64,000 nucleotides of DNA, taken from the NCBI GenBank assembly GCA_963708855.1, contig CAVPUM010000008.1, positions 186,001 through 250,000 on the forward strand, read 5' to 3'. The stretch is from CAIWHR01 sp963708855 (GTDB lineage Bacteria > Pseudomonadota > Gammaproteobacteria > Burkholderiales > Casimicrobiaceae). A model generated the notes under the pieces. The model was not told where the DNA came from and did not search any database. It worked only from the letters and a program-made list of their open reading frames with translations. This document shows, piece after piece, positions 28,964-39,054 of the stretch. A program made the position numbers and the translations under genes. Numbering within the stretch: the stretch's first letter is position 1; every line of letters begins with the position of its first letter.

Positions 28964-29138
28964 TCCCATGTTAGCTCGACCCGCCCGTTTCGTTTCCGCC
29001 ATTCGCGGAACCGGCGGATGGTACGGGCAAATTCGCAGACCCGCGCACCTCAGGGTGCCCGAACCCGACCCGGCTGACAACCGCCGGCAGGTTCGAGCCA
29101 ACGGCGGGTCGTGGTCCAACCCTGAAAGGAGCATGGGA

Positions 29139-29882
29139 ATGTCCGTCACGATGCGCCAAATGCTGGAAGCCGGGGTTCATTTCGGCCACCAGACGCGGTA
29201 CTGGAATCCGAAGATGGCCGAGTACATCTTCGGTCAGCGCAACAAGATCCACATCGTCAACCTCGAGAAGACGATGCAACTGTACCAGGACGCGATGAAG
29301 TTCATCCGTCAGCTGGCCGCGAACAAGGGAACGATCCTCTTCGTGGGCACCAAGCGCCAGGCGCGCGACATCATCGCCGAGGAGGCGCGCCGTTGCGCGA
29401 TGCCTTATGTCGATGCCCGCTGGCTCGGCGGCATGCTGACCAATTTCAAGACGGTCAAGGCATCCACCAAGCGGCTGAAGGATCTCGAGCAGATGGCGCA
29501 GGACGGCACGTTCGAGAAGATGAACAAGCGCGAAGCGCTGACGCTGCAGCGCGAGATGGACAAGCTCAACAAGAGCCTCGGCGGGATCAAGGACATGAAC
29601 GGTCTGCCGGACGCGCTGTTCGTGATCGACGTCGGGTACCACAAGATCGCGATCACCGAAGCGATGAAGCTCGCGATTCCGATTGTCGCCGTCGTCGATA
29701 CCAACCATTCACCGATCGGGATCGCACACGTGATTCCCGGCAACGACGATTCGAGCCGCGCGATCCGTCTTTACGCTCGCGGCGCGGCCGACGCCATCGT
29801 CGAAGGCCGCAGCGACGTGATCCAGGAGATCGTGACGGCCGGCGAGGAATTCGTCGAGGTGGCCGTAGACGCCACCGCTTAG
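29139..29882 (+). CDS. rpsB: 30S ribosomal protein S2
   Basis: 247 residues. The typical N-terminus MSVTMRQMLEAGVHFGHQTRYWNPKM (split here only by length) and the core IHIVNLEKTMQLYQ, KGTILFVGTKRQARD, LPDALFVIDVGYH and PIVAVVDTNHSP are conserved. ATG 29139 is 7 nt after the strong AAAGGAG; the ATG 6 nt earlier is too close to it. First gene of the cluster rpsB-tsf-pyrH-frr. The upstream 260 nt contain an extended -10 and an untranslated leader. Confidence 0.98.
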   Translation: MSVTMRQMLEAGVHFGHQTRYWNPKMAEYIFGQRNKIHIVNLEKTMQLYQDAMKFIRQLAANKGTILFVGTKRQARDIIAEEARRCAMPYVDARWLGGMLTNFKTVKASTKRLKDLEQMAQDGTFEKMNKREALTLQREMDKLNKSLGGIKDMNGLPDALFVIDVGYHKIAITEAMKLAIPIVAVVDTNHSPIGIAHVIPGNDDSSRAIRLYARGAADAIVEGRSDVIQEIVTAGEEFVEVAVDATA

Positions 29883-29995
29883 GAAAGCGACCCCTTCCTG
29901 CCTTCGGGCGCGGATCCCGGCGGGAGCCGGACCCGGGCGGCAGTGGGCCGCGCGCGGCCCGGCGGACACGACCAGAAAAGCATTGGAGCGACGAC

Positions 29996-30877
29996 ATGGC
30001 GGAAATTGCCGCAAGCATGGTGATGGACCTACGCCAGCGCACGGGGCTGGGCATGATGGAGTGCAAGAAGGCGCTGACGGAGGCCGCGGGCGATATGGCG
30101 AAGGCCGAGGAGCTGCTGCGCATCCGGAGCGGCGCCAAGGCGTCGAAGGCCGCCGGCCGCATCGCCGCAGAGGGTGTGATCGGCCTGCATGTCGCCCGCG
30201 ACGCCAAGACCGCGGCGATGGTCGAAGTGAATTGCGAGACCGATTTCGTCGCCAGGAACGACGACTTCCGCACGTTCGCAGCCGAGGTAGCGCAGATCGT
30301 GGCGCGGGACAATCCGCCGGATCTGTCCGCGCTCGGCGCACGAATGCTCGCGTCGGGGGAAACGATCGAGGCCAGGCGCGTTGCGCTCGTGCAGAAGATC
30401 GGCGAGAACATGTCCATTCGTCGGTTCGCGCGGAAGATCGCTGCGGGTCGGCTGGCATCGTACGTGCACGGCAACCGGATCGGCGTGCTGGTCGACCTCA
30501 CCGGGGGCCAGGACGCGCTGGGCAAGGACCTGGCGATGCACGTGGCCGCGAGCAAGCCGATGGCCGTGAGCCAGGAGCAGGTGTCCGCCGATGTCGTTGC
30601 GAAGGAGCGGGCTATTGCCGTCGCCCGCGCGGCCGATTCGGGCAAGCCGGCGAACATCGTCGAGAAAATGGTCGAAGGTGCCGTCGCGAAATTTCTGGCC
30701 GAAGTCACGCTGCTGGCGCAACCGTTCGTCAAGGGCGACGGCAGGGAGACGGTCGGGCAGCTGGTCAAGGCGCAGGGTGCGACGGTCAACGACTTCGTCC
30801 TTTTCGTCGTGGGCGAAGGAATCGAGAAGAGGAAGGACGATTTCGCGGCGGAAGTGGCCGCGATGACCAAGGCGTAG
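29996..30877 (+). CDS. tsf: Elongation factor Ts
   Basis: 293 residues. Nucleotide exchange factor for EF-Tu. The N-terminal LRQRTGLGMMECKKALTEA (UBA-like) and VNCETDFVARNDDF with the TDFVA motif are diagnostic, as is the C-terminal coiled coil. It lies 113 nt after rpsB; that gap is GC-rich with several possible hairpins but no T-run terminator. Confidence 0.98.
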   Translation: MAEIAASMVMDLRQRTGLGMMECKKALTEAAGDMAKAEELLRIRSGAKASKAAGRIAAEGVIGLHVARDAKTAAMVEVNCETDFVARNDDFRTFAAEVAQIVARDNPPDLSALGARMLASGETIEARRVALVQKIGENMSIRRFARKIAAGRLASYVHGNRIGVLVDLTGGQDALGKDLAMHVAASKPMAVSQEQVSADVVAKERAIAVARAADSGKPANIVEKMVEGAVAKFLAEVTLLAQPFVKGDGRETVGQLVKAQGATVNDFVLFVVGEGIEKRKDDFAAEVAAMTKA

Positions 30878-30926
30878 ACGAGCCGAGCCCGCTGTTTCCG
30901 CCACGATCCGAACGGAGTTCGCCGCC

Positions 30927-31691
30927 ATGACCGCCAAGCCCGCCGCAGTAACCGTTGCCGCGCTTGCCGCCACGGCGCACGAGCCCGCATATCGGCGCAT
31001 TCTGCTCAAGCTGTCGGGCGAAGCCCTGATGGGCGAGGATTCCTACGGGATCAACCGCGAGGTGATCGACCGGATCGTGGCCGAGGTCGCCGAGGTTACG
31101 CGGCTGGGCGTCGAAGTTGCCATCGTGATCGGCGGCGGCAACATCTTTCGCGGCGTCGCCCCGGGTGCCGCGGGGATGGACCGGGCCACGGCCGACTACA
31201 TGGGCATGCTCGCGACACTGATGAACGCGCTGGCGCTGCAGGACGCCCTGCGGCGCGCTGGGGTGGAATCGCGCGTTCAGTCCGCGCTGCGCATCGACCA
31301 GGTCGCCGAGCCCTACATCCGCGGCCGCGCCCTGCGCCATCTCGAGGAGCGCAAGGTCGTCATTTTCGGCGCCGGCACCGGAAATCCCTTCTTCACGACG
31401 GATACCGCCGCCGCGCTGCGCGGTCGGGAGATGGGCGTCGACATCGTGCTGAAGGCCACCAAGGTCGACGGCGTCTATACCGCCGACCCCAAGAAGGACC
31501 CGGCGGCGACCCGTTATGCCGAGCTCACCTTCGACGAAGCCATCGTCAGGAATCTGAAGGTCATGGATGCGACTGCACTCGCTCTGTGCCGGGACCAGAA
31601 CATGCTGCTCAAGGTATTCTCGATTTTCGTTCCCGGCGCGTTGAAGCGCGTGGTGCTGGGCAGCGCAGAAGGAACGCTCGTGCATTGCTAG
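30927..31691 (+). CDS. pyrH: Uridylate kinase
   Basis: 254 residues. Phosphorylates UMP to UDP; hexameric amino-acid-kinase-fold enzyme. YRRILLKLSGEALMG, VIGGGNIFRG, MDRATADYMGMLATLMN and VDGVYTADPKK are conserved. About 20 residues precede the usual start (MTAKPAAVTVAALAATAHEP), so the real start could be later. It lies between tsf and frr in the standard order. Confidence 0.97.
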   Translation: MTAKPAAVTVAALAATAHEPAYRRILLKLSGEALMGEDSYGINREVIDRIVAEVAEVTRLGVEVAIVIGGGNIFRGVAPGAAGMDRATADYMGMLATLMNALALQDALRRAGVESRVQSALRIDQVAEPYIRGRALRHLEERKVVIFGAGTGNPFFTTDTAAALRGREMGVDIVLKATKVDGVYTADPKKDPAATRYAELTFDEAIVRNLKVMDATALALCRDQNMLLKVFSIFVPGALKRVVLGSAEGTLVHC

Positions 31692-31773
31692 ATTGAAACC
31701 GGCATGCGGTCCGGGCTGCGCGGGCCGCGTGCGCCATGCCGCGCTCGACGTCACATCCGACTACGGGGGAACC

Positions 31774-32334
31774 ATGGTCATCGCTGAAATCAAGAAATCC
31801 GCCGAGCAGAAGATGCAGAAATCCGTCGAGGCGCTGAAGCATGACCTGGGCAAGGTGCGCACCGGCCGCGCGCACACCGGGCTGCTCGATCACCTCCACG
31901 TCGATTACTACGGCTCGCCGTTGCCGGTCGCCCAGTGCGCGAACATCACGCTCGCTGACGCACGCACGATCACCGTGCAGCCGTGGGAGAAGAAGATGAT
32001 CCCCGTCATCGAGAAGGCAATCCGCGACTCCGACCTCGGCTTGAATCCGGCGACCTCCGGCGACGTCATCCGCGTGCCGATGCCGGCGCTCACCGAGGAG
32101 CGCCGCAAGGAGCTGATCAAGGTAGTACGGCACGAAGCCGAGGATGCCCGCATCGCAGTACGCAACATCCGGCGCGATGCGAACGACCACCTCAAGAAGC
32201 TGCTCAAGGAGCATGCGGTGGCGGAGGACGACGAGCGCCATGCCCAGGTCGACGTCCAGAAGCTCACCGACCGTTACATCGCGGAGATCGACAAGGTGCT
32301 CGCGGCCAAGGAGGTCGACCTGATGGCAGTCTGA
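31774..32334 (+). CDS. frr: Ribosome recycling factor
   Basis: 186 residues. Splits post-termination ribosomes with EF-G. MQKSVEALKHDLGKVRTGRA at the N-terminus, YYGSPLPVAQCANIT and the C-terminal helix DKVLAAKEVDLMAV are standard. ATG 31774 has a GGGGGA upstream. It follows pyrH and precedes uppS. Confidence 0.98.
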   Translation: MVIAEIKKSAEQKMQKSVEALKHDLGKVRTGRAHTGLLDHLHVDYYGSPLPVAQCANITLADARTITVQPWEKKMIPVIEKAIRDSDLGLNPATSGDVIRVPMPALTEERRKELIKVVRHEAEDARIAVRNIRRDANDHLKKLLKEHAVAEDDERHAQVDVQKLTDRYIAEIDKVLAAKEVDLMAV

Positions 32335-32391
32335 TCGAGATTGCGCCGCCGTCACCGACCCGAACGACTATTGCCCAGCCGCCCGCACGCC

Positions 32392-33156
32392 ATGTTCCCG
32401 AGCTCCACGCGCGACATTCCCGCGGCGGCCGCCGTTCCACGCCACGTGGCGATCATCATGGACGGAAATGGCCGCTGGGCGAAGCAGCGAATGCTGCCGC
32501 GGGTCGCCGGCCACCGGCGCGGTGTCGAGGCGGTGCGCGCCATCATCCTCGCCTGCATCGAGCTCGACATCGAGTTCCTCACGCTGTTCGCCTTCTCCAG
32601 CGAGAACTGGAGGCGCCCGCCCGACGAGGTCTCGATTCTGATGGAGCTCTTCATGCGCGCGCTGGAGCTGGAGGTCGCGAAGCTCCATGCGAACGGAATC
32701 CGGTTCAAGGTGGTCGGCGACACGTCGGTGTTCGATCGGCGCATTCGCGAGCTGGTGGCCGTCGGCGAGGCGCAGACCGCCGCGAACACACGGCTCACGT
32801 TGACGGTAGCGGCGAATTACGGGGGGCGATGGGATATCGCCCAGGCGGCGCGCCGATACTTCGCGCTGCACCCCGAAGCTGCACGCGAGGATGCGAAGCT
32901 TCATCCGGAGGCGCTCGAGCCGTTCCTGGCCATGGCCTATGCGCCCGAACCGGATCTCTTCGTGCGCACGGGTGGCGAGCAACGCATCTCGAACTTCCTG
33001 TTGTGGCAGCTCGCCTACACCGAGCTCTACTTCACCGACATGCTGTGGCCCGATTTCGATGCGATCGCGCTCAATGGCGCCATCGAATGGTACCGACAGC
33101 GCGAGCGGCGTTTCGGCCGGACCAGCGAACAGGTGCAGGCGACCCTCGGCGCGTAA
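32392..33156 (+). CDS. uppS: Undecaprenyl diphosphate synthase
   Basis: 254 residues. cis-Prenyltransferase making the C55 carrier lipid for peptidoglycan and LPS. The catalytic Asp24 is in AIIMDGNGRWAKQR; FSSENWRRP and the C-terminal DLFVRTGGEQRISNFLLWQLAY and TELYFTDMLWPDF are conserved. Its stop is followed after one base by the first ATGAAC-type repeat unit (33158), which separates it from cdsA. Confidence 0.97.
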   Translation: MFPSSTRDIPAAAAVPRHVAIIMDGNGRWAKQRMLPRVAGHRRGVEAVRAIILACIELDIEFLTLFAFSSENWRRPPDEVSILMELFMRALELEVAKLHANGIRFKVVGDTSVFDRRIRELVAVGEAQTAANTRLTLTVAANYGGRWDIAQAARRYFALHPEAAREDAKLHPEALEPFLAMAYAPEPDLFVRTGGEQRISNFLLWQLAYTELYFTDMLWPDFDAIALNGAIEWYRQRERRFGRTSEQVQATLGA

Positions 33157-33157
33157 G

Positions 33158-33312
33158 ATGAACGGCCCCCGCTCACTGCGCTCGTTGCCCCCCGCGGGGG
33201 CGCTCAATGCCCTTCGGGCGGCCGGGCGGGCAGCTGAACGGCCCCCACGCTCACTGCGTTCGCTGCCCCCCGCGGGGGCGCTCAATGCCCTTCGGGCGGC
33301 CGGGCGGGCATT
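33158..33312 (+). repeat. Tandem pair of about 76-bp GC-rich palindromic repeats
   Basis: Unit 1 (33158-33232) and unit 2 (33234-33310) fill almost the whole uppS-cdsA gap. Unit 1 begins ATGAACGG one base after the uppS stop; both contain the CCCCCCGCGGGGG hairpin, GCCCTTCGGGC hairpin and GGCCGGGCGGGCA tail. Unit 1 lacks 2 nt relative to unit 2 in the CCCCC(AC)GCTCACTG segment. Same family and orientation relative to the upstream gene as at 209-363. Confidence 0.88.
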
Positions 33313-33336
33313 GACCGCCGCTGGACCGCCTCCGCG

Positions 33337-34176
33337 ATGCTCGCCACGCGCATCCTGACCGCGGTCGTTCTCGTGCCGGCCGTGCTGGCAGCGCTGTTCC
33401 TTCTCCCGCCCTGGGGTTGGGGCGCCGTGACCCTGGCCGTGATCGTCATCGCCGCGGCCGAGTGGGCCGATCTCGCCGGGTACCACCGGCACACCTGGTG
33501 GATGTTCGTCGCCGGGACGTTGCTCATCGGCGTCAATCTGCTGTTGTCGCCGCTCTCCGGTTTTGCCGTCGGCTGGCCCGATGGCATCGTGTTCGCGGTG
33601 TGCGGACTCGCAACGATCTTCTGGCTCCTGGTTGCAGTGCCCTGGCTGGCCAACCGATGGCGGCCGACTTCCGCGCTGCCGCTGGCCGTCGCGGGCTGGA
33701 TCGTCCTGATCGGGGCGTGGGTGGCGATCGTCCAGATGCAGGCGCATTCACCGTGGCTCGTGCTCGCGGCCATGGCCATTGTCTGGATCGCCGATACGGC
33801 CGCGTATTTTGTCGGCCGCGCTTTCGGCCGGCGCAAGCTCGCACCGGAAGTGAGCCCGGGCAAGACCTGGGAAGGCGTCTATGGCGGCCTCGTGGCGATT
33901 GCGATCTACGCGCTGGCCCTCGTGCCGCTGGCGGCCAAGGGTGGTTTCGCGGGCACGGTGTCACCGATCGCGGTCATCGTCTGGGTCGGCCTCGTGCTCG
34001 CCCTTGGCGTGCTTTCGGTCGTGGGGGACCTTTGCGAGTCGTTGCTGAAGCGGCAGGCCGGGGTGAAGGACAGCGGACGGCTGCTGCCGGGGCACGGTGG
34101 CATCCTGGATCGCATCGACGCCCTGTTGGCGGCGATGCCGGCGGCGGCACTGCTGGCGCTGGCCTATCTGCGATGA
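33337..34176 (+). CDS. cdsA: Phosphatidate cytidylyltransferase
   Basis: 279 residues. Makes CDP-diacylglycerol, the branch point of phospholipid synthesis. Seven to eight hydrophobic helices are visible. The C-terminal CDP-diglyceride synthase signature runs from SVVGDLCESLLKR through KDSGRLLPGHGGILDRID. AYFVGRAFGRRKLAPEVSPG precedes it, with SPGKTWEG. The stop overlaps the dxr start (ATGA). Confidence 0.96.
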   Translation: MLATRILTAVVLVPAVLAALFLLPPWGWGAVTLAVIVIAAAEWADLAGYHRHTWWMFVAGTLLIGVNLLLSPLSGFAVGWPDGIVFAVCGLATIFWLLVAVPWLANRWRPTSALPLAVAGWIVLIGAWVAIVQMQAHSPWLVLAAMAIVWIADTAAYFVGRAFGRRKLAPEVSPGKTWEGVYGGLVAIAIYALALVPLAAKGGFAGTVSPIAVIVWVGLVLALGVLSVVGDLCESLLKRQAGVKDSGRLLPGHGGILDRIDALLAAMPAAALLALAYLR

Positions 34177-35363
34177 CGCGACGCCGGATCAGCCTGCTGG
34201 GCGCCACCGGCTCGATCGGCGACTCGGCGCTCGACGTCGTCGCCCGCCATCCCGACCGGTTCGGCGTCGCGGCGCTCACCGCCAATGGGCAATGGGAGAA
34301 GCTCGCGCAACTTTGCCTGCGCCATCGGCCCGACGTCGCCGCGCTGTGCGATCCGGATGCAGCGCGCAGTCTCGAGCGCGCGCTGGCGGGAGCGGGTCTG
34401 CCAACGCGGGTTCTCTCCGGCGAGGCCGGCATCGTCGAAGCTGCGACGTGGGGTGGGGCCGACACGGTTGTCGCGGCGATCGTAGGGGCGGCAGGCCTGG
34501 CGCCGACACTGGCTGCCGCGAGAGCGGGCAAGCGAATCCTGCTTGCCAACAAGGAAGCGCTCGTCATCGGCGGAGCAGTGTTCATGGCGGCGGCGCAGCG
34601 GGGCGGGGCGATGCTGCTCCCCATCGACAGCGAGCACAACGCGATCTTCCAGTGCCTGCCCCAGGACTACGCGGGAAACCCGGGGCAATCCGGCGTGCGC
34701 AGGATTGTCCTCACCGCCTCGGGCGGGCCGTTTCGTACACGGCCCGTCGCGGAACTTGCGGGTGTGACCGCGGACGAAGCCTGTGCCCACCCCAATTGGG
34801 TGATGGGGCGCAAGATCAGCGTAGACTCCGCCACGATGATGAACAAGGGTCTCGAAATGATCGAAGCGCACTGGCTGTTCGGCCTGCCGCCGGAGCGTAT
34901 CGACATCGTCGTGCATCCTGAAAGCGTCATCCATTCGCTGGTCGAATACGTTGATGGGTCGATGCTCGCCCAGCTCGGCCATCCGGACATGCGGACGCCG
35001 ATCGCCCAGGCGCTCGCCTTTCCCGAACGTGTGGACGCCGGGGTGCCGGCGCTCGAGCTCGTCCGCCAGGGCGCGCTCACGTTCGAGACCCCCGACCATG
35101 AGCGCTTTCCCTGCATCGGCCTCGCGATCGAAGCGCTCGCTGCCGGTGGCACCGCGCCGGCGGTGCTCAATGCGGCGAACGAAGTCGCTGTCGCCGCCTT
35201 CCTCGCCGCGCGCATCCGTTACACGGACATCGCACCCACATGCGCCGAAGCGCTCTCGCGCCTGCCGGCACGACCCGTGCACATGCTCGCCGACGCGCTG
35301 GCTGCCGATAGCGAAGCACGCGCCGTAGCGCGGGCCTGGCTGAAGCTGCCCGAGGCTGCCTGA
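34173..35363 (+). CDS. dxr: 1-deoxy-D-xylulose 5-phosphate reductoisomerase
   Basis: 396 residues. Second step of the MEP isoprenoid pathway, NADPH-dependent. The NADPH loop is LLGATGSIGDSALDVV; LLANKEALVIGG, PIDSEHNAIFQCL, KISVDSATMMNKGLEMIEA and HPESVIHSLVEY contain the metal and substrate ligands. ATG 34173 overlaps the cdsA stop by 4 nt, and its own last base overlaps rseP. Together with uppS it supplies and uses isoprenoid precursors in one cluster. Confidence 0.98.
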   Translation: MTRRRISLLGATGSIGDSALDVVARHPDRFGVAALTANGQWEKLAQLCLRHRPDVAALCDPDAARSLERALAGAGLPTRVLSGEAGIVEAATWGGADTVVAAIVGAAGLAPTLAAARAGKRILLANKEALVIGGAVFMAAAQRGGAMLLPIDSEHNAIFQCLPQDYAGNPGQSGVRRIVLTASGGPFRTRPVAELAGVTADEACAHPNWVMGRKISVDSATMMNKGLEMIEAHWLFGLPPERIDIVVHPESVIHSLVEYVDGSMLAQLGHPDMRTPIAQALAFPERVDAGVPALELVRQGALTFETPDHERFPCIGLAIEALAAGGTAPAVLNAANEVAVAAFLAARIRYTDIAPTCAEALSRLPARPVHMLADALAADSEARAVARAWLKLPEAA

Positions 35364-36712
35364 TGGACGCCGTGTCCAAGGTGCTCGCGTTCCTGGTCGT
35401 GCTGGGCGTGCTCGTCGTGTTCCATGAGCTCGGGCACTACTGGGTGGCGCGTTGGTGCCGGGTCAAGGTGCTGCGGTTTTCGGTCGGCTTCGGGCGCGTC
35501 GTATGGTCGCGTCGATTCGGCCCCGACCGCACCGAATGGGCCATTTCAGCCGTTCCTCTCGGTGGGTACGTGAAGATGGTCGACGAGCGGGAAGGCGGAG
35601 TTCCCGCGGGAGATCTCGCGCGCGCCTTCAATCGGCAGAGCGTCTGGAAAAGAATCGCCATCGTCGCAGCCGGACCGATCGCGAACCTGCTGCTCGCCGT
35701 GCTGCTCTTTGCGGGCACCTACATGGCAGGCATTCCCGCCCAGCGCGCGCTGCTCGCCGCGCCTCCGCCCAACACGCCCGCGGCGGCGGCGGGCATTCGC
35801 GATGGCGATCTCGTCGTCGCGGCCGACGGTGCGTCGGTGCGCAGCTGGCAGGACCTGCGCTGGCGTCTGCTGCGGGCGTCCGGCGCGCGGGAGATCATCG
35901 TTGACGTCGAGCGGCCCGACGGAGCGCGGCTGCAGCGCGTCGTCGCGCTGACGTCGCTCGCCGGGGTCGACTGGGAGGGCAATTTCATGCCGGCGCTCGG
36001 ATTCCGCACCGACCTCGGCGCACCGCTCATCGACGAAGTGCTCCCCGACAAGCCCGCCGCGCGCGCGGGGCTGCGGAAGGGGGATCTCATCCTCGCCATC
36101 GACGGTGAGCCTGTCCGCTCGCCGGCCGAGGTCGCAGCGCGAACGAACGCCAAACCGGGTGCGGCGGTGACTTTCCGGATCGGCCGCGACGGCTCGCCGC
36201 GCGAGGTGACCCTCGTCACGGATGTCGCCGAACAAGCCGGGCACAAGGTCGGGATCGCCGGCATCCGCCTCAAGGTCGATCCGGTGGTTGCCGAGCGCCT
36301 TGCCGTCACCGTTCGCTATGGCGTGGTCGAAGCGCTGGTCCAAGGCGCGCGCAAGACGTGGGAGCTTGCCGCGTTTACCGTGCGCATGCTCGGGCGCATT
36401 CTGGTCGGCGACGCTTCGCTCAAGAACATCAGCGGCCCGATCACCATGGCCGATTTCGCCGGTCAGTCGGCGCAGGCAGGAACGCTGGTTTTCGTCGGCT
36501 ATCTCGCGTTGATCAGCATCAGCCTCGGCGTGCTGAATCTACTGCCGGTACCGCTGTTGGACGGCGGGCATTTGCTGTATTATTTCGCCGAGATCATCAA
36601 GGGTAGTCCCGTCTCCGACCGCGCCTTCGAGGTCGGCCAACGCATCGGCATGGCCATGCTGGCCGTGTTGATGGCGCTGGCGCTTTTCAATGACCTCACC
36701 CGACTGTTCTAG
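35363..36712 (+). CDS. rseP: RIP metalloprotease RseP
   Basis: 449 residues. Inner-membrane site-2 protease that cleaves anti-sigma factors after an initial periplasmic cut. The zinc site HELGH is at residues 21-25 in the first membrane helix; the LDG motif (NLLPVPLLDGGHL) is near the C-terminus. Two PDZ domains lie between, seen as PNTPAAAAGIRDGDLVVAADG and PDKPAARAGLRKGDLILAIDG. It overlaps bamA by 23 nt. Confidence 0.97.
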   Translation: MDAVSKVLAFLVVLGVLVVFHELGHYWVARWCRVKVLRFSVGFGRVVWSRRFGPDRTEWAISAVPLGGYVKMVDEREGGVPAGDLARAFNRQSVWKRIAIVAAGPIANLLLAVLLFAGTYMAGIPAQRALLAAPPPNTPAAAAGIRDGDLVVAADGASVRSWQDLRWRLLRASGAREIIVDVERPDGARLQRVVALTSLAGVDWEGNFMPALGFRTDLGAPLIDEVLPDKPAARAGLRKGDLILAIDGEPVRSPAEVAARTNAKPGAAVTFRIGRDGSPREVTLVTDVAEQAGHKVGIAGIRLKVDPVVAERLAVTVRYGVVEALVQGARKTWELAAFTVRMLGRILVGDASLKNISGPITMADFAGQSAQAGTLVFVGYLALISISLGVLNLLPVPLLDGGHLLYYFAEIIKGSPVSDRAFEVGQRIGMAMLAVLMALALFNDLTRLF

Positions 36713-39031
36713 CGCAGCGTTGGCGGAGTCGGCACGCCGTGCCGGCGCTGCGCTGCTCGCGCTCGCGCTCGCGTTGTGCGCGAATCTGGCGCTGGCCATC
36801 GCGCCCTTCGTGGTCAAGGACATCCGCGTCGAGGGCGTGCAGCGGACCGAGGCGGGCACGGTCTTCTCGTACCTGCCGATCAAGGTGGGCGAGACGATCG
36901 ACGACGAAAAGGTTGCAGCCGCGGTCAAGGCGCTCTTCGCGACCGGGTTCTTTCGCGACGTCCGGCTCGAAGTGCAGGACGGCGTGCTCCTCGTCGTTGT
37001 CCAGGAGCGGCCAACGATCAGCAAGGTCGACATCTCCGGCAACAAGGAATTCGACACCGACACGCTGAAGAAGGCGCTGAAGGACATCGGACTCGCCGAG
37101 GCGCGCATTTTCGACCGCTCGGCCCTCGATCGCGCCGAGCAGGAGATGAAGCGCCAATACCTGACACGCGGCCGGTACGCGGCGAAGGTCACCGTGACCG
37201 TCACGCCGCAGGAGCGCAACCGCGTTGCCATCAACATCGCCATCGAGGAGGGCGATGCCTCGAAGATCGCGCGAATCAACATCGTCGGCGAGAGCGCATA
37301 CAGCGAAAGCGAGCTCCTCGGGCTGATGACACTCACCACGCCGGGCTGGACGACGTGGTACACGAAGAACGACCAGTACTCGAAGCAAAAGCTGTCGGCC
37401 GACCTCGAGGCGCTCAGGAGCTTCTACCAGAACCGGGGCTATCTCGAATTCAACGTCGACTCGACGCAGGTCTCGATCACGCCGGACAAGGAAGACATCT
37501 ACATCACGATCAACGTCACCGAGGGGCCGCGCTACACGGTGTCGGACATCCGTCTCGGCGGCGACCTGCTGGTGCCGGCGCCCGAGCTGGCCCAGCTCGT
37601 GCAGATGAGGGTGGGCGAGGTGTTCTCGCGCGAGCGCCTGCAGGCCAGCGTCAAGGCGATCAGTGACCGGCTGGGCACGGAAGGCTACGCCTTCGCCAAC
37701 GTCAACGCGGTCCCCGAAATCGATCGCGAGAAGCGGCAGGCGGCCTTCACGATCTACCTCGACCCGGGGCGGCGGGTATACATCCGCAAGGTCAACATCA
37801 GCGGCAACGTGCGCACACGCGACGAGGTGATCCGCCGCGAGATACGCCAGCTGGAGAGCGCGTGGTACGACGGCGCGCGGATCGAGCGCTCCAAGGTGCG
37901 CATCAGGCGGCTCGGCTACTTCGACGATGTCAACATCGAGACGCCGCCCGTCAGCGGCGCCACGGACCAGGCGGACGTCGAGGTGACGGTGACCGAGAGG
38001 GCTACGGGCAATCTGCTCGCCGGCATAGGCTACTCCAGCTCCGACAAGCTGGTATTCAACGCGTCGGTGTCGCAGCAGAACATCTTCGGCAGCGGCAATG
38101 CGCTGACGGCGGGGATCAACACGAGCTCCGTGAACAGGACGATCGCGGTCACGTATGTCGAACCCTACTGGACCGTGGACGGCGTTTCGCGCACCCTGGA
38201 GGTCTACCAGCGCAACCTGGACCCGGGCTCGACGTCGGTCGCACCGTACGAATCGTCAACGCTGGGCGGGGCGGTCAGCTACGGCATACCGATTTCCGAG
38301 ACGGACACCATCAATCTCGGATTCCGCTACGACCATACGGAACTCACTCTTTTCGCCACCAGTCCGCCATCCTACTTCCTGTACGTCAACGAATTCGGCG
38401 ACACCACCGACGCCGTCGTTGCCAGCCTGGGCTGGGCGCGTGACACGCGTGACGACATCCTCTATCCTACGCGGGGGATGCTGCAGGTGGCCGGGATCGA
38501 GGTGGGCTTGCCCATCGTCGACCTTTCGTATTACAAGGCGAACTACCTGGCGCAGTGGTTTTCTCCGGTTTATGGCGATTTCGTGCTGATGCTGCGCGGC
38601 GACGTCGGCTACGCTGCGGGTTACAACGGCAATTCGCTGCCGTTCTTCAAGGTTTTCTACGCCGGCGGCGTGGGCTCGGTGCGGGGCTACGAAACGGCGT
38701 CCCTCGGCCCCCGCGATATCTTCGGGAACACGCTGGGGGGAAGCGCAAGATCGTCGCCAACGCGGAGCTGTTCTACCCGATCCTGAAGGGGGACAAGTCG
38801 GTGCGGGGGAGCATATTCGTGGACGCCGGACAGATCTCCGGAGTTCCCGGAGCTGGTGTCGCTGTCGACGCGCTGGAGAAGAATGCCGAGAAGTTCCGGT
38901 ACTCGTACGGAGCGGGGCTCGCTTGGAACTCGCCGGTGGGGCCGTTGAAGTTCAGCTACGGCGTTCCGTTCAAGGATCGGCGCGGCGACCTGATCCAGAA
39001 TTTCCAGTTTCAGGTCGGCTCCGTATTCTGA
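36690..39031 (+). CDS. bamA: Outer membrane assembly protein BamA (frame broken once)
   Basis: About 780 residues when joined. Central pore of the BAM complex that inserts beta-barrel proteins. A signal peptide (LLALALALCANLALA) is followed by five POTRA domains starting FVVKDIRVEGVQRTEAGTVF, then the C-terminal barrel with the VRGY motif (GVGSVRGYETASLGPRD). The frame breaks in a run of six G at 38735-38740. Here one base is missing rather than extra; adding one gives TLGGKRKIVANAELFYP. The last residue is Phe (QVGSVF), the usual barrel signal. Confidence 0.95.
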
Positions 39032-39054
39032 GACCGTTTGTGCAGGAGAACCCA

